A stretch of 64,000 nucleotides of DNA, from the NCBI RefSeq assembly GCF_001870515.1, contig NZ_MDGT01000003.1, positions 186,001 to 250,000 on the forward strand, given 5' to 3'. The notes beneath the pieces were generated by a model. That model was not told the origin of the DNA, searched no databases, and worked only from the letters and a program-made list of their open reading frames with translations. Both the position numbers and the translations under genes were made by a program. Shown here piece by piece: positions 56,291 to 64,000 of this stretch (positions are counted from its first letter, which is position 1; every line of letters begins with the position of its first letter). The stretch comes from Idiomarina sp. MD25a (GTDB lineage: Bacteria > Pseudomonadota > Gammaproteobacteria > Enterobacterales > Alteromonadaceae).

Positions 56291-57603
56291 TGAAACTGTT
56301 TCCTAAGTCGGCATTTGCTCGTACGGTCGGTTTGTTGGCGCTAGTTTTGCTGCTGAATCAAATAGTGTCTTATTTGATGGTGAGTAACTACGTAGTAAAG
56401 CCCTCTATTGAGCAGATGTCGCAGTTGGTCGCTAAGCAAATTCGCACTATGTTCATTAGCGACCGAGTCCTTTCGAATCAAAATGAGTCACTCGCTGTTG
56501 CGTTTTATAACGCGACAGGTATCCGCGTGTTCTCCGATGAGCAAGCACAAAGCGAAGGTCTCGATAAGACGACCTATTATGGCTACCTATCAAGTTTAAT
56601 GTCTAAACACCTGAACGGCCCAGCAGAGGTGCGAGTATCGCAAGGGCAAGCATTTTATATTTGGGTTAAGCCGCCGCAAGCCCCGCGTTATTGGGTGCGG
56701 GTTCCTTTAGAGAGTATTCACTCGGGCGAGTTTTCACCACTGGTGGTGTATCTCATCGTTATCGGAGTGCTTAGCGTACTCGGCGGAATTTTGTTTGCTA
56801 ATTGGCTCAACAGACCACTTAAAGCGTTAGAAACGGCTGCTCAGCAAGTGGGTCGAGGTGAGTTCCCTGCGCAGTTGAGCGAAAAAGGTGCGAGCGAGAT
56901 TATGTCGGTGACTAAGGCATTTAATCAAATGTCACGCGGGATAAAAGAACTAGAAAACGACCGTAATTTGCTGATGGCAGGGGTGTCTCACGATCTAAGG
57001 ACACCGCTGACGCGCATACGCTTAGCGGCCGAAATGATGCCAGAATCTGAGGATTATTTAGCTCAGGGGATCATTGAGGACATTGATGATATGAACGATA
57101 TCATCGACCAGTTTATTGATTATGTGCGTCTTGATCAGCAGGAAAAGGCTTCACGTGAATCACTCAATGAACTACTTGAGCAAACACTGGCTAATTTGCC
57201 CGATAGCTGGGAAAAAACGTTCAGTGCGGATCTCGGTGACTGCCCATTGGTTTGGGTCCGTCCGTTATCCATTAAACGCGTGGTTATCAACTTGCTAGAG
57301 AACGCTGAACGTTATGGAAACACAAAAGCATGCGTCCGCTCTGGCTATGATAAGCAGCGTAAAACCGTTTGGTTCTCGGTATCTGACGATGGCCCAGGTA
57401 TTCCTGAAGAACAACAGCAAAATCTGTTTCAGCCCTTTACTCAAGGCGACAAAGCGCGAGGCGGTGTGGGTTCTGGTTTAGGTTTGGCAATCATTAAACG
57501 TATTGTTGATCGTCACAATGGCCGCATCACGCTCAGAAACCAAGCTGAGGGTGGGCTTTGCGTGCGTATCGATTTACCACTTCGCAAAGCCCTTGCCGGT
57601 TAA
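56290..57603 (+). CDS. envZ: Sensor histidine kinase EnvZ
   Basis: Membrane kinase/phosphatase partner of OmpR, 437 residues. Two helices (about 11-32 and 153-175) flank a periplasmic domain; a HAMP segment follows (about 175-228) and the phospho-accepting His is His234 in [12 protein letters not shown]. The ATP-binding domain has the N box [18 protein letters not shown] and [10 protein letters not shown]. Length is near E. coli EnvZ (450). Its stop overlaps the end of sthA by 4 bases. Confidence 0.94.
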   Translation: MKLFPKSAFARTVGLLALVLLLNQIVSYLMVSNYVVKPSIEQMSQLVAKQIRTMFISDRVLSNQNESLAVAFYNATGIRVFSDEQAQSEGLDKTTYYGYLSSLMSKHLNGPAEVRVSQGQAFYIWVKPPQAPRYWVRVPLESIHSGEFSPLVVYLIVIGVLSVLGGILFANWLNRPLKALETAAQQVGRGEFPAQLSEKGASEIMSVTKAFNQMSRGIKELENDRNLLMAGVSHDLRTPLTRIRLAAEMMPESEDYLAQGIIEDIDDMNDIIDQFIDYVRLDQQEKASRESLNELLEQTLANLPDSWEKTFSADLGDCPLVWVRPLSIKRVVINLLENAERYGNTKACVRSGYDKQRKTVWFSVSDDGPGIPEEQQQNLFQPFTQGDKARGGVGSGLGLAIIKRIVDRHNGRITLRNQAEGGLCVRIDLPLRKALAG

Positions 57604-59015
57604 TTACCGAGTCGGTTGATACCATTCAAAGCGGCAACGCGATATGCTTCTGCCATAGTCGGATAATTAAAGGTTGTATTGACGAAATAATCGACAGTAT
57701 TACCTCCGTTTTTCTGCTCCATAATGGCTTGGCCAATGTGAATGATCTCTGAGGCGCGTTCGCCAAAGCAATGTAGGCCCAGGATTTCACGCGACTCACG
57801 GTGGAATAAGATCTTCAAGCAGCCCACATCGTTGCCCGATATTTGTGCCCGCGCAAGGTGTTTGAATTGAGCGCGACCGACTTCGTAGGGTACTTTAGCT
57901 TCGGTAAGCTCTTCCTCGGATTTACCCACAGAACTGATTTCTGGAATCGTATAAATGCCTGTCGGGATATTAGAAATCAACGCTTTATCGCAGTTGCCAT
58001 GAAGTAGTGCGGTTGCGCAAATTCGACCCTGATCGTAGGCTGCACTCGCTAAACTAGGGTAGCCAATGATATCGCCCACCGCATAAATATTATCAACTTG
58101 GGTACGATAGTTTTCATCAACCTCCAGTTGTCCACGATAGTTTGGCTTCAAGCCGACCGCGTCACAGTTCAGTGACTCGATATTACCTGAACGCCCATTG
58201 GCAAATAATAAACAGTCGGCTTGCATCACTTTGCCTGATTTAGTCTTCAGTACGACTTTATCATCATAGCCGCGGATACTTTCGTACTCTTCATTATGCC
58301 GAATCACTACGCCGTTATTGCGCAAGTGATAGCTCAATGCGTCAGATATTTCAGCATCTAGAAATGAAAGTAAGCGCTCACGTTGGTTGATAAGATCAAC
58401 CTTCACACCCATACCGCGAAAAATGCTGGCATATTCACTGCCGATAACACCTGCACCGTAAATCAAAATATTCTTTGGATCATGGTTGAGGCTCAACACG
58501 GTATCAGAGTCGTAAATACGTGGATGGTCAAAGTCAATATCATTGGGATGGTAAGGTCGTGAACCGGTCGCGATAACGATTTGCTCGACATTTAAAAAGT
58601 CGAATGAGCCATCATTCTTAGTGACCTTCAAACGATTCTGGTCGATGAACGAGGCATTCCCATGAATGACCGTAACATGATTACGGTCGTAGAAAGACGA
58701 GCGCAACTTTACCTGCTTACGAATGACGCCCGACGCATAATGTAGGATCTGCGAAAACGTCATACCGCTTTGCCAACCGACACCAGTAAACAGCGGGCTG
58801 TTATTGTACTCGATGAGCCGGCTCACGGAGTGGCGTAAAGCTTTTGATGGGATAGTCCCCCAATGGGTACAGCCACCCCCAATTGAGTCATGTCGCTCAA
58901 TGACGGCCACCTTTTTGCCATTCTTGGCAAGTTGCATGGCGGCGCCTTCGCCCCCGGGTCCCGTCCCAATAACGGCAACATCAAAATTTGCTTCGGTTGC
59001 TTTATGCTTAGTCAC
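57600..59015 (-). CDS. sthA: Soluble pyridine nucleotide transhydrogenase
   Basis: FAD enzyme that moves hydride between NADPH and NAD+, usually disposing of excess NADPH. The 471-residue product has the FAD motif [37 protein letters not shown] (single Cys, as in SthA, not the disulfide pair of lipoamide dehydrogenases), the NAD loop [15 protein letters not shown] and [16 protein letters not shown]. The start is GTG at 59015 with AGGTG upstream. Cytoplasmic. Confidence 0.95.
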   Translation of the reverse strand: MTKHKATEANFDVAVIGTGPGGEGAAMQLAKNGKKVAVIERHDSIGGGCTHWGTIPSKALRHSVSRLIEYNNSPLFTGVGWQSGMTFSQILHYASGVIRKQVKLRSSFYDRNHVTVIHGNASFIDQNRLKVTKNDGSFDFLNVEQIVIATGSRPYHPNDIDFDHPRIYDSDTVLSLNHDPKNILIYGAGVIGSEYASIFRGMGVKVDLINQRERLLSFLDAEISDALSYHLRNNGVVIRHNEEYESIRGYDDKVVLKTKSGKVMQADCLLFANGRSGNIESLNCDAVGLKPNYRGQLEVDENYRTQVDNIYAVGDIIGYPSLASAAYDQGRICATALLHGNCDKALISNIPTGIYTIPEISSVGKSEEELTEAKVPYEVGRAQFKHLARAQISGNDVGCLKILFHRESREILGLHCFGERASEIIHIGQAIMEQKNGGNTVDYFVNTTFNYPTMAEAYRVAALNGINRLGN

Positions 59016-59166
59016 CTTTCACCTCACTCCTGACCCTGCTTTAAATGCTTGTTCTATCATAACATTAGCGGCAGTTATGCGCCTAATGTGAATATATTTG
59101 TCATGCTTAACACTGGCTTTAGCGGTTTGACGCGTTATAGTAGGGGGAGAACAGGAGGAGCAGTAC

Positions 59167-59715
59167 ATGGCATCACGACAAGTTCCTAAAGTACTTAAAC
59201 GCGAAGTGGTTGCACAAAGTCGCTTGCTACGTATCGAAGCCGTTGATCTTAAATTTAGTAATGGTGAGCAACGCCAATTTGAGCGTATGCAGGGCAGTGG
59301 CCGCGGTGCCGTCATGGTTGTCCCATTTGTCGATGACCAACATATCATGTTGATAAGAGAGTATGCCGCGGGGCTACACGACTACCAACTCGGCTTTCCT
59401 AAAGGGCTGATTGACCCGGGTGAATCACCAGAACAAGCGGCTCAACGTGAACTCAAAGAAGAAATTGGGTTTGGTTGTGAACAACTGAGCCGATTATCCG
59501 AAGTGACGATGGCACCGCAGTTCTTCTCAGCCAAGATGACTTTATTTACCGCGCGATCACTCTACCCAGAACAGTTAGTCGGTGACGAGCCGGAGCCGCT
59601 GGAGAAGGTGGTTTGGCCGCTCGACCAAGTCGACGATTTACTAGCTCAACCCGATTTTACAGAGGCGCGCAGTGTAGCGGCGTTGTTGATGACTTTACGT
59701 CAATTGAAAAAATAA
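59167..59715 (+). CDS. nudE: ADP compounds hydrolase NudE
   Basis: Nudix hydrolase of 182 residues acting on ADP-ribose, NADH and Ap3A-type substrates in E. coli. The Nudix box is intact from GLIDPGESPEQAAQRELKEE (G-x5-E-x7-REUxEE) into IGF. EYAAGLHDYQLGFPKG and the C-terminal GDEPEPLEKVVWPLDQ match NudE. ATG at 59167 with GGAGGAG upstream. It precedes cysQ, a pair also seen in Vibrio-like genomes; both clear nucleotide by-products. Confidence 0.93.
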   Translation: MASRQVPKVLKREVVAQSRLLRIEAVDLKFSNGEQRQFERMQGSGRGAVMVVPFVDDQHIMLIREYAAGLHDYQLGFPKGLIDPGESPEQAAQRELKEEIGFGCEQLSRLSEVTMAPQFFSAKMTLFTARSLYPEQLVGDEPEPLEKVVWPLDQVDDLLAQPDFTEARSVAALLMTLRQLKK

Positions 59716-59726
59716 AGGTGTCAGCT

Positions 59727-60560
59727 GTGCAATTTAGCTTAAACGAGATTGCTGATAAATTAGCCGAAGTCGCACGAGATGCAGGCCAGTTAGTTATGGA
59801 ACTGTATGATAGTGGTGCGTTTGCAACGGCCGAGAAACCCGATGAATCCCCAGTCACGACTGCTGATATTAAAGCGAGCGAGTATATAGTTGCAGCGCTT
59901 AAACACGCCTTTCCTGATATTCCTGTATTGTCGGAAGAGAGCCGCCACGAAGCGTTGAGTACCCGTGCAAAATGGTCGTCTTATTTTTTAATTGATCCCA
60001 TTGATGGAACACAAGAGTTTATTGCCCGATCGGGCGATTTCGCGGTTAACATCGCTTACATTGAAGCCAGACAACCCGCAATTGGTGTTATTTACTGGCC
60101 GCCAGGTGAAACGCTTTACTCCGCGATTCGTGACCAAGGTGCTTATAAGCATGCGCTAGGTGAGAAACAGGCTATTTCGGTACGTCGGCTAGATGATCCA
60201 CATCATGACCCGTTGATTTTAGCAATTAGTCGTCGTCAGCCACGACATAAAGTGATGGCGCGTGTCCAGACTGAACGTGATATACAACCTTTGCCCACTG
60301 GGAGCTGTTCGTTAAAAGCCTGCTTTATTGCTGAGGGTAAGGCAGATTGTTTTTTACGCTTAGGGCCTACCGGCGAGTGGGATACTGCCGCATCACAGGT
60401 GATTGTGACCGAAGCTGGCGGCAGTTTATTGAACGAGAACTTCGAGCCGATTACGTACAATGAAACCGAGAGTCTACTCAACCCTAACTTCTACGTTTTG
60501 GGCGATCCCGCGGTGGATTGGCAAGCGGTCTTCATAGCTCATCCGCCTAACTTTCGCTGA
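59727..60560 (+). CDS. cysQ: 3'(2'),5'-bisphosphate nucleotidase CysQ
   Basis: Removes the 3'-phosphate of PAP (and PAPS) formed in sulfate assimilation. The 277-residue product belongs to the inositol-monophosphatase fold: [14 protein letters not shown], the metal motif [20 protein letters not shown] and the second motif [20 protein letters not shown] at 59727 has AAAGG 8 bases upstream and gives the family-like start; the longer frame overlaps nudE. An in-frame GTG at 59718 is an alternative. Its end overlaps yheU by 14 bases. Confidence 0.92.
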   Translation: MQFSLNEIADKLAEVARDAGQLVMELYDSGAFATAEKPDESPVTTADIKASEYIVAALKHAFPDIPVLSEESRHEALSTRAKWSSYFLIDPIDGTQEFIARSGDFAVNIAYIEARQPAIGVIYWPPGETLYSAIRDQGAYKHALGEKQAISVRRLDDPHHDPLILAISRRQPRHKVMARVQTERDIQPLPTGSCSLKACFIAEGKADCFLRLGPTGEWDTAASQVIVTEAGGSLLNENFEPITYNETESLLNPNFYVLGDPAVDWQAVFIAHPPNFR

Positions 60561-60780
60561 TATCACCGGTGACAGAGCCCTTATCGACGATATCTACGGT
60601 TTCGTGCAGTTCCGAATAAACCAATACGGCTTCACCTGCTTTTAAGCGCGAATGTAACTGTTCCACTTTGGTCTCTAAGCTGAGCTCGCGCTCACCGTAG
60701 TCGGTGCCCTCACGTAAGATGACGGCTTCAATAATATTATTGAGTGTCTCGGTATCTAATTCTTGCCACGGTATGATCAT
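60547..60780 (-). CDS. yheU: YheU family protein (UPF0270)
   Basis: Small protein of 77 residues. [20 protein letters not shown] followed by [10 protein letters not shown] and [16 protein letters not shown] match E. coli YheU along the whole length. Its function is unknown. It overlaps the yheT stop by 4 bases (ATGA), so yheS-yheT-yheU form one unit. Confidence 0.92.
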   Translation of the reverse strand: MIIPWQELDTETLNNIIEAVILREGTDYGERELSLETKVEQLHSRLKAGEAVLVYSELHETVDIVDKGSVTGDISES

Positions 60781-61766
60781 GGTTGCTTTACCTCTTGTTC
60801 GCTAACCCACTTAACGAGGCGTTCAGGTAACCAACTACAGAAACCACGTTGGTAATCAATAAACCCCATATGTCCGCCGTGAGGCTGTCGCTCGTAATCC
60901 ACGAAACTATTCATTTCGTGGGGTTGAGGCACCACATCGGACCCTAAAAATGGGTCATCGTCTGCGTGTATGATAAGCGTGGGTTGTTTAATGTGCTTTA
61001 GAAACTGTTTGCCACTCGCGCGTTGATAATAATCATGCACATCCTTAAATCCGTGTAGGGGCGCTGTCACTTTATCATCGAACTCTAAAAAGCTCGTCAT
61101 GGTGCTGACATCGATGTCAGCCATGGCCGGCCAATCGCGGAAAACGCCACGTTGTTGCTTTGTGGAGAATTTATATTTTAATGGCGTGAGTAAGTATTTG
61201 CGATATAACTTAGAAAATCCGTGGTCAATGCGTTTTGAGCAGCTCATCAAGTCAAGTGGAGCACAACAGATTGCAGCACTGCTGATGGTTTCAGCTGTAT
61301 CAGAGCTCATTAGCTGCGCTAGCATATTACCACCCAAGCTAAAGCCAATGGCGTGGAGCGAGCGCTGGGGATAGCGTTTTGCGAGCGCGTCAATTACGGC
61401 TTTAGGATCGCCAATGTCGCCCGAGTGATAGGCACGTGGTAGGCGATTAATCGGTGTTTTACCGCAGCCACGGAAGTGCATCACCACTGAGTCGAAGCCT
61501 TGCTGAGCGAGCGTTTCCATGGTTTGCCAAATGTAAGGTGAATCTACCGAACCTTCGAGCCCATGAAATAGTACAACAAGAGGACGACGGCTATCGGGTT
61601 CGGGCATCTGGTACCAACATAGCTCGATAAAGTCTCCGTCTGATAGAGCAAAAACCTCCCATGCTCCGTACCACTGGCGCTTACGGTAAATCAAGCGAGG
61701 TAACAGGGTTTGAAGATGAGATGCGCGCAACCATGGGCGCGGAACAAATAGCTGAGAGCGGTTCAT
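60777..61766 (-). CDS. yheT: Alpha/beta hydrolase, YheT family
   Basis: Predicted esterase of 329 residues. [19 protein letters not shown] forms the oxyanion region, the nucleophile elbow is GFSLGGNML (Ser about 144), the Asp lies in [11 protein letters not shown] and the His in [10 protein letters not shown]. The natural substrate is unknown. It overlaps yheS at its start (ATGA) and yheU at its end, showing a tightly coupled operon. Confidence 0.92.
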   Translation of the reverse strand: MNRSQLFVPRPWLRASHLQTLLPRLIYRKRQWYGAWEVFALSDGDFIELCWYQMPEPDSRRPLVVLFHGLEGSVDSPYIWQTMETLAQQGFDSVVMHFRGCGKTPINRLPRAYHSGDIGDPKAVIDALAKRYPQRSLHAIGFSLGGNMLAQLMSSDTAETISSAAICCAPLDLMSCSKRIDHGFSKLYRKYLLTPLKYKFSTKQQRGVFRDWPAMADIDVSTMTSFLEFDDKVTAPLHGFKDVHDYYQRASGKQFLKHIKQPTLIIHADDDPFLGSDVVPQPHEMNSFVDYERQPHGGHMGFIDYQRGFCSWLPERLVKWVSEQEVKQP

Positions 61767-63688
61767 GAATCAGCTTCCTGCTCAAACTGTTCGGTCATTT
61801 CAGCCAGTGCGCCCTCTGCCTCCATCCAACGTTCTTCCAGAGTCTCTTGCTCTGCTTGAAGTCGACGCTGTTCGGCCAGCAGTTTATTTAATTCGTCCTT
61901 TTTGTCGAGATCGTAAATGCTGCTATCCGATAGGCCTTGATGAACAACTTCCAATGCGTCGGCAATTTTTTCCAGCTGCTGTTCAGATTGCGCGATCCTA
62001 TCACGTAGTGGCTTGGTCGCTTTGCGAAACTCGGCTTCGCGGCGCTTTTGCTCCTTTCGATCGACCTTGGCTTCTTTACCAAGGGTTACCGGTGTCGTGT
62101 TTTTTTCACGCCGTTGCTTTGCTTGTTGCTCTAACCAATCGTGGTACTGATCTAAGTCGCCTGGAAATGGCTCAACATGGCCTTCATGGACACGATAGAA
62201 CTCATCGACCGTGGTACGCAGTAGGTGACGATCGTGTGATACCACAATTAGCGCGCCCTCAAAAGCTTGTAAAGCATTGACTAAGGCGTCACGTAAACCA
62301 ATATCTAGGTGGTTAGTGGGCTCATCGAGTAACAAAAGGTTGGGCTTTTGATAGATAATCAACGCCAGTGCTAATCGCGCTTTTTCGCCGCCGGACATCG
62401 GTTCGACAGGTGCTAGTGCTTGGTCACCTGAAAAGCCGAAGCCACCAATAAAGTCACGCAATTGTTGTTCTGTAGCTTGACTATCCAAACGCTGTAAATG
62501 CAGTAAAGGAGATGCGTCGGGATCAAGGGCTTCTAATTGGTGTTGGGCAAAATAACCGACGGAGACGCCTTGACTAACCGTACGCTCACCCGCAAGTGGT
62601 TCGAGTTTGCCAGACAACGTTTTAATTAAGGTCGACTTACCTGCACCATTACGCCCAAGCAACCCCATACGGGTGCCAGGTACTAGATTGAGTTTAATAT
62701 TTTCAAGAATAACAGTTTCACCATATCCGGCTTTCACTTCGCGCATATTAATCAGCGGATTAGGTAATTTAGCCGGTGGTAAGAATTCAAAGTCGATACC
62801 ACGCTCAGCTTGTAGGGGGGCTTGTACCGAGAGCTTTTCAATCGCTTTTAAGCGGCTTTGCGCCTGTTTTGCCTTGCTCGCTTTATAACGAAAACGATCA
62901 ACATAAGCCTGCATATGTTTCTTAATGGCTTGTGCTTTCTCGTATTCACTTTGCTGTTGCATCAGGTGTTCGGCACGTTGATGTTCAAACTGTGAGTAGT
63001 TACCGGTATAGCTTGAGATGACTTGGTTTTCCACATGAAGAATATCAGTGGCGACATTATCCAAGAAATCACGATCGTGAGAAATAATAACCAAGGTACC
63101 CGAGTAGCTCTTTAGCCATGATTCGAGCCAAAAAATAGCATCAACATCTAAGTGGTTGGTAGGTTCATCTAGCAACATCAGATCAGATGGGGCAATCAAC
63201 GCTTGCGCCAAATTGAGACGCATACGCCAACCACCGGAAAAGGCGCTTACCGGCTGCTCAATTTGCTCTGGGAGAAAACCTAAACCATCGAGTAACATCG
63301 CTGCGCGCGAACGAATATCGTACGCGCCGAGCTGAGCCAATTGCTCATGACTATGAGCAATTGCATGACCATCCCCCTTGGCTTCGGCTGCTTGTAAAGC
63401 TTGCTCGGCCGCCCGAAAACCTTGATCGCCGTCCATCACATAATCAATAGCTGAACGCGCTAGGGCGGGTGTTTCCTGAGCAACGCTGGCGATTCGCCAC
63501 TCACTGGGTAGTTGTAACTCGCCCTCTTCAAGTTGTAACTCGTCACGAAAAAGCGCGAATAGTGAGGATTTGCCACAGCCATTTTTACCAATCAAACCGA
63601 TCCGGTGTTGGGGAAAGATCGTAAAACTGGTATCCGAAAGCAGCGTTTTTCCGCCGCGCATTAATGAAATGTGATTGGCTTTTATCAT
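61763..63688 (-). CDS. yheS: ABC-F family ATPase YheS (EttA/Uup class)
   Basis: Ribosome-associated ABC-F protein of 641 residues with two ATPase domains and no membrane part. First domain: Walker A GKNGCGKSS, signature AFSGGWRMRLNLA, Walker B LMLLDEPTNHLD. A linker (about 240-300) with KKHMQAYVDRFRYKASKAKQ is the P-site tRNA interaction motif. Second domain: Walker A GRNGAGKST, MSGGEKARLALA, LLLLDEPTNHLD. A C-terminal coiled coil (about 545-640) follows. Members adjust translation of difficult sequences. First gene of yheSTU. Confidence 0.94.
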   Translation of the reverse strand: MIKANHISLMRGGKTLLSDTSFTIFPQHRIGLIGKNGCGKSSLFALFRDELQLEEGELQLPSEWRIASVAQETPALARSAIDYVMDGDQGFRAAEQALQAAEAKGDGHAIAHSHEQLAQLGAYDIRSRAAMLLDGLGFLPEQIEQPVSAFSGGWRMRLNLAQALIAPSDLMLLDEPTNHLDVDAIFWLESWLKSYSGTLVIISHDRDFLDNVATDILHVENQVISSYTGNYSQFEHQRAEHLMQQQSEYEKAQAIKKHMQAYVDRFRYKASKAKQAQSRLKAIEKLSVQAPLQAERGIDFEFLPPAKLPNPLINMREVKAGYGETVILENIKLNLVPGTRMGLLGRNGAGKSTLIKTLSGKLEPLAGERTVSQGVSVGYFAQHQLEALDPDASPLLHLQRLDSQATEQQLRDFIGGFGFSGDQALAPVEPMSGGEKARLALALIIYQKPNLLLLDEPTNHLDIGLRDALVNALQAFEGALIVVSHDRHLLRTTVDEFYRVHEGHVEPFPGDLDQYHDWLEQQAKQRREKNTTPVTLGKEAKVDRKEQKRREAEFRKATKPLRDRIAQSEQQLEKIADALEVVHQGLSDSSIYDLDKKDELNKLLAEQRRLQAEQETLEERWMEAEGALAEMTEQFEQEADS

Positions 63689-63804
63689 GGTTAATGTCTA
63701 TTCAATCCTCAACTGCGAGCGTGTATGGGCGTCTGCCATTTACGTGGGCTGACGGATATATCTATGGTAACATCGACCGAGTAGTTTATGACATAGGAGC
63801 TGTC

Positions 63805-64000
63805 GTGGCACGTCAAAAGAAACGATTTATTGCCGGTGCGACCTGTCCCAAGTGCGACAGTATGGACACCTTGATGCTGTTCATTGAGAACGATGTTGAA
63901 CAAGTCGAGTGCGTGAAGTGTAAACACCGCTTTAGTGAACCCAAGCAGCAGGGTACAGGGAGCGAGCGCGAATTTGATCAAGTGATTGGTGTATTTAAGC
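63805..64000 (+). CDS. yheV: YheV family putative zinc ribbon protein, partial at right edge
   Basis: A GTG at 63805 with AGGAG (63795-63799) opens a frame of at least 65 codons that runs to the window end. It shows ARQKKRFIAGATCPKC, then VECVKCKHRFSEP: two CxxC pairs of a zinc ribbon, as in E. coli YheV (66 residues). Only the last residue or so is likely to be missing. Function unknown. Divergent from yheS, in the neighbourhood it also keeps in E. coli. Confidence 0.88.
   Translation, partial: MARQKKRFIAGATCPKCDSMDTLMLFIENDVEQVECVKCKHRFSEPKQQGTGSEREFDQVIGVFK

Overview
The window reads as the core chromosome of a Gram-negative gammaproteobacterium of the Alteromonadales type. Idiomarinaceae is my best guess, from gene content and order only. 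Almost every gene has a recognisable gammaproteobacterial homologue. Many small blocks keep the E. coli order: gpmI-envC-yibQ, secB-gpsA, slmA-dut-coaBC-radC-rpmB-rpmG, bioH-comF-nfuA, lexA/plsB/ubiA-ubiC, kbl-tdh, tex-greB, ompR-envZ and yheSTU/yheV. A full aa3/caa3-type cytochrome c oxidase cluster shows an aerobic respiratory life style. I see no insertion sequence, prophage, integron, CRISPR array, rRNA or tRNA.

Layout. 1-5.3 kb: cell-division and envelope genes (yibQ partial, envC), gpmI, a rhodanese, secB and gpsA. 5.3-13.3 kb: slmA, dut, coaBC, radC and the ribosomal proteins L28/L33, then an Fe(II)/2OG oxygenase, an unknown membrane protein, mutM, bioH, comF and nfuA. 13.3-17.2 kb: a four-repeat DUF4397 lipoprotein, a DinF-type MATE exporter and a polysaccharide deacetylase lipoprotein. 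17.2-25.4 kb: the oxidase cluster, read right to left as coxB-coxA-ctaG-coxC-(DUF2909 on the other strand)-SURF1-thioredoxin-like protein-ctaA-ctaB-SCO1. 25.7-31.2 kb: lexA-sulA with two SOS boxes, divergent plsB, ubiC-ubiA and a FliL-like orphan. 31.2-36.6 kb: kbl-tdh-glpE-glpG, coaD and an NSS transporter. 36.7-43.4 kb: pckA, an ABC exporter pair and an S9 peptidase. 42.7-45.7 kb: fabR facing a fatty-acid desaturase, then a small rod-like protein with a SprA-type putative metalloprotease. 45.7-57.6 kb: tex, greB, a sensor GGDEF-EAL protein, an RND efflux pair and ompR-envZ. 57.6-64 kb: sthA, nudE-cysQ, yheSTU and the start of yheV.

How the genes work together. The oxidase subunits sit with haem A synthesis (ctaA, ctaB), copper insertion (ctaG, SCO1, possibly a second CxxxC protein) and SURF1, so one cluster builds the enzyme. 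LexA and SulA form an SOS unit that stops division. FabR and the desaturase share a divergent region with a good FabR-like operator, which suggests membrane-fluidity control. PlsB, GpsA and the desaturase all serve phospholipid supply. EnvC and SlmA act on division.

No clear undescribed defence or mobile system is present. The observations most worth following are the FabR operator over the desaturase promoter, the rod-like/SprA gene pair, the SCO-like CxxxC protein in the oxidase cluster, the DUF2909/SURF1 start overlap, and the GADEF-EAL sensor placed ahead of an RND pump between greB and ompR.
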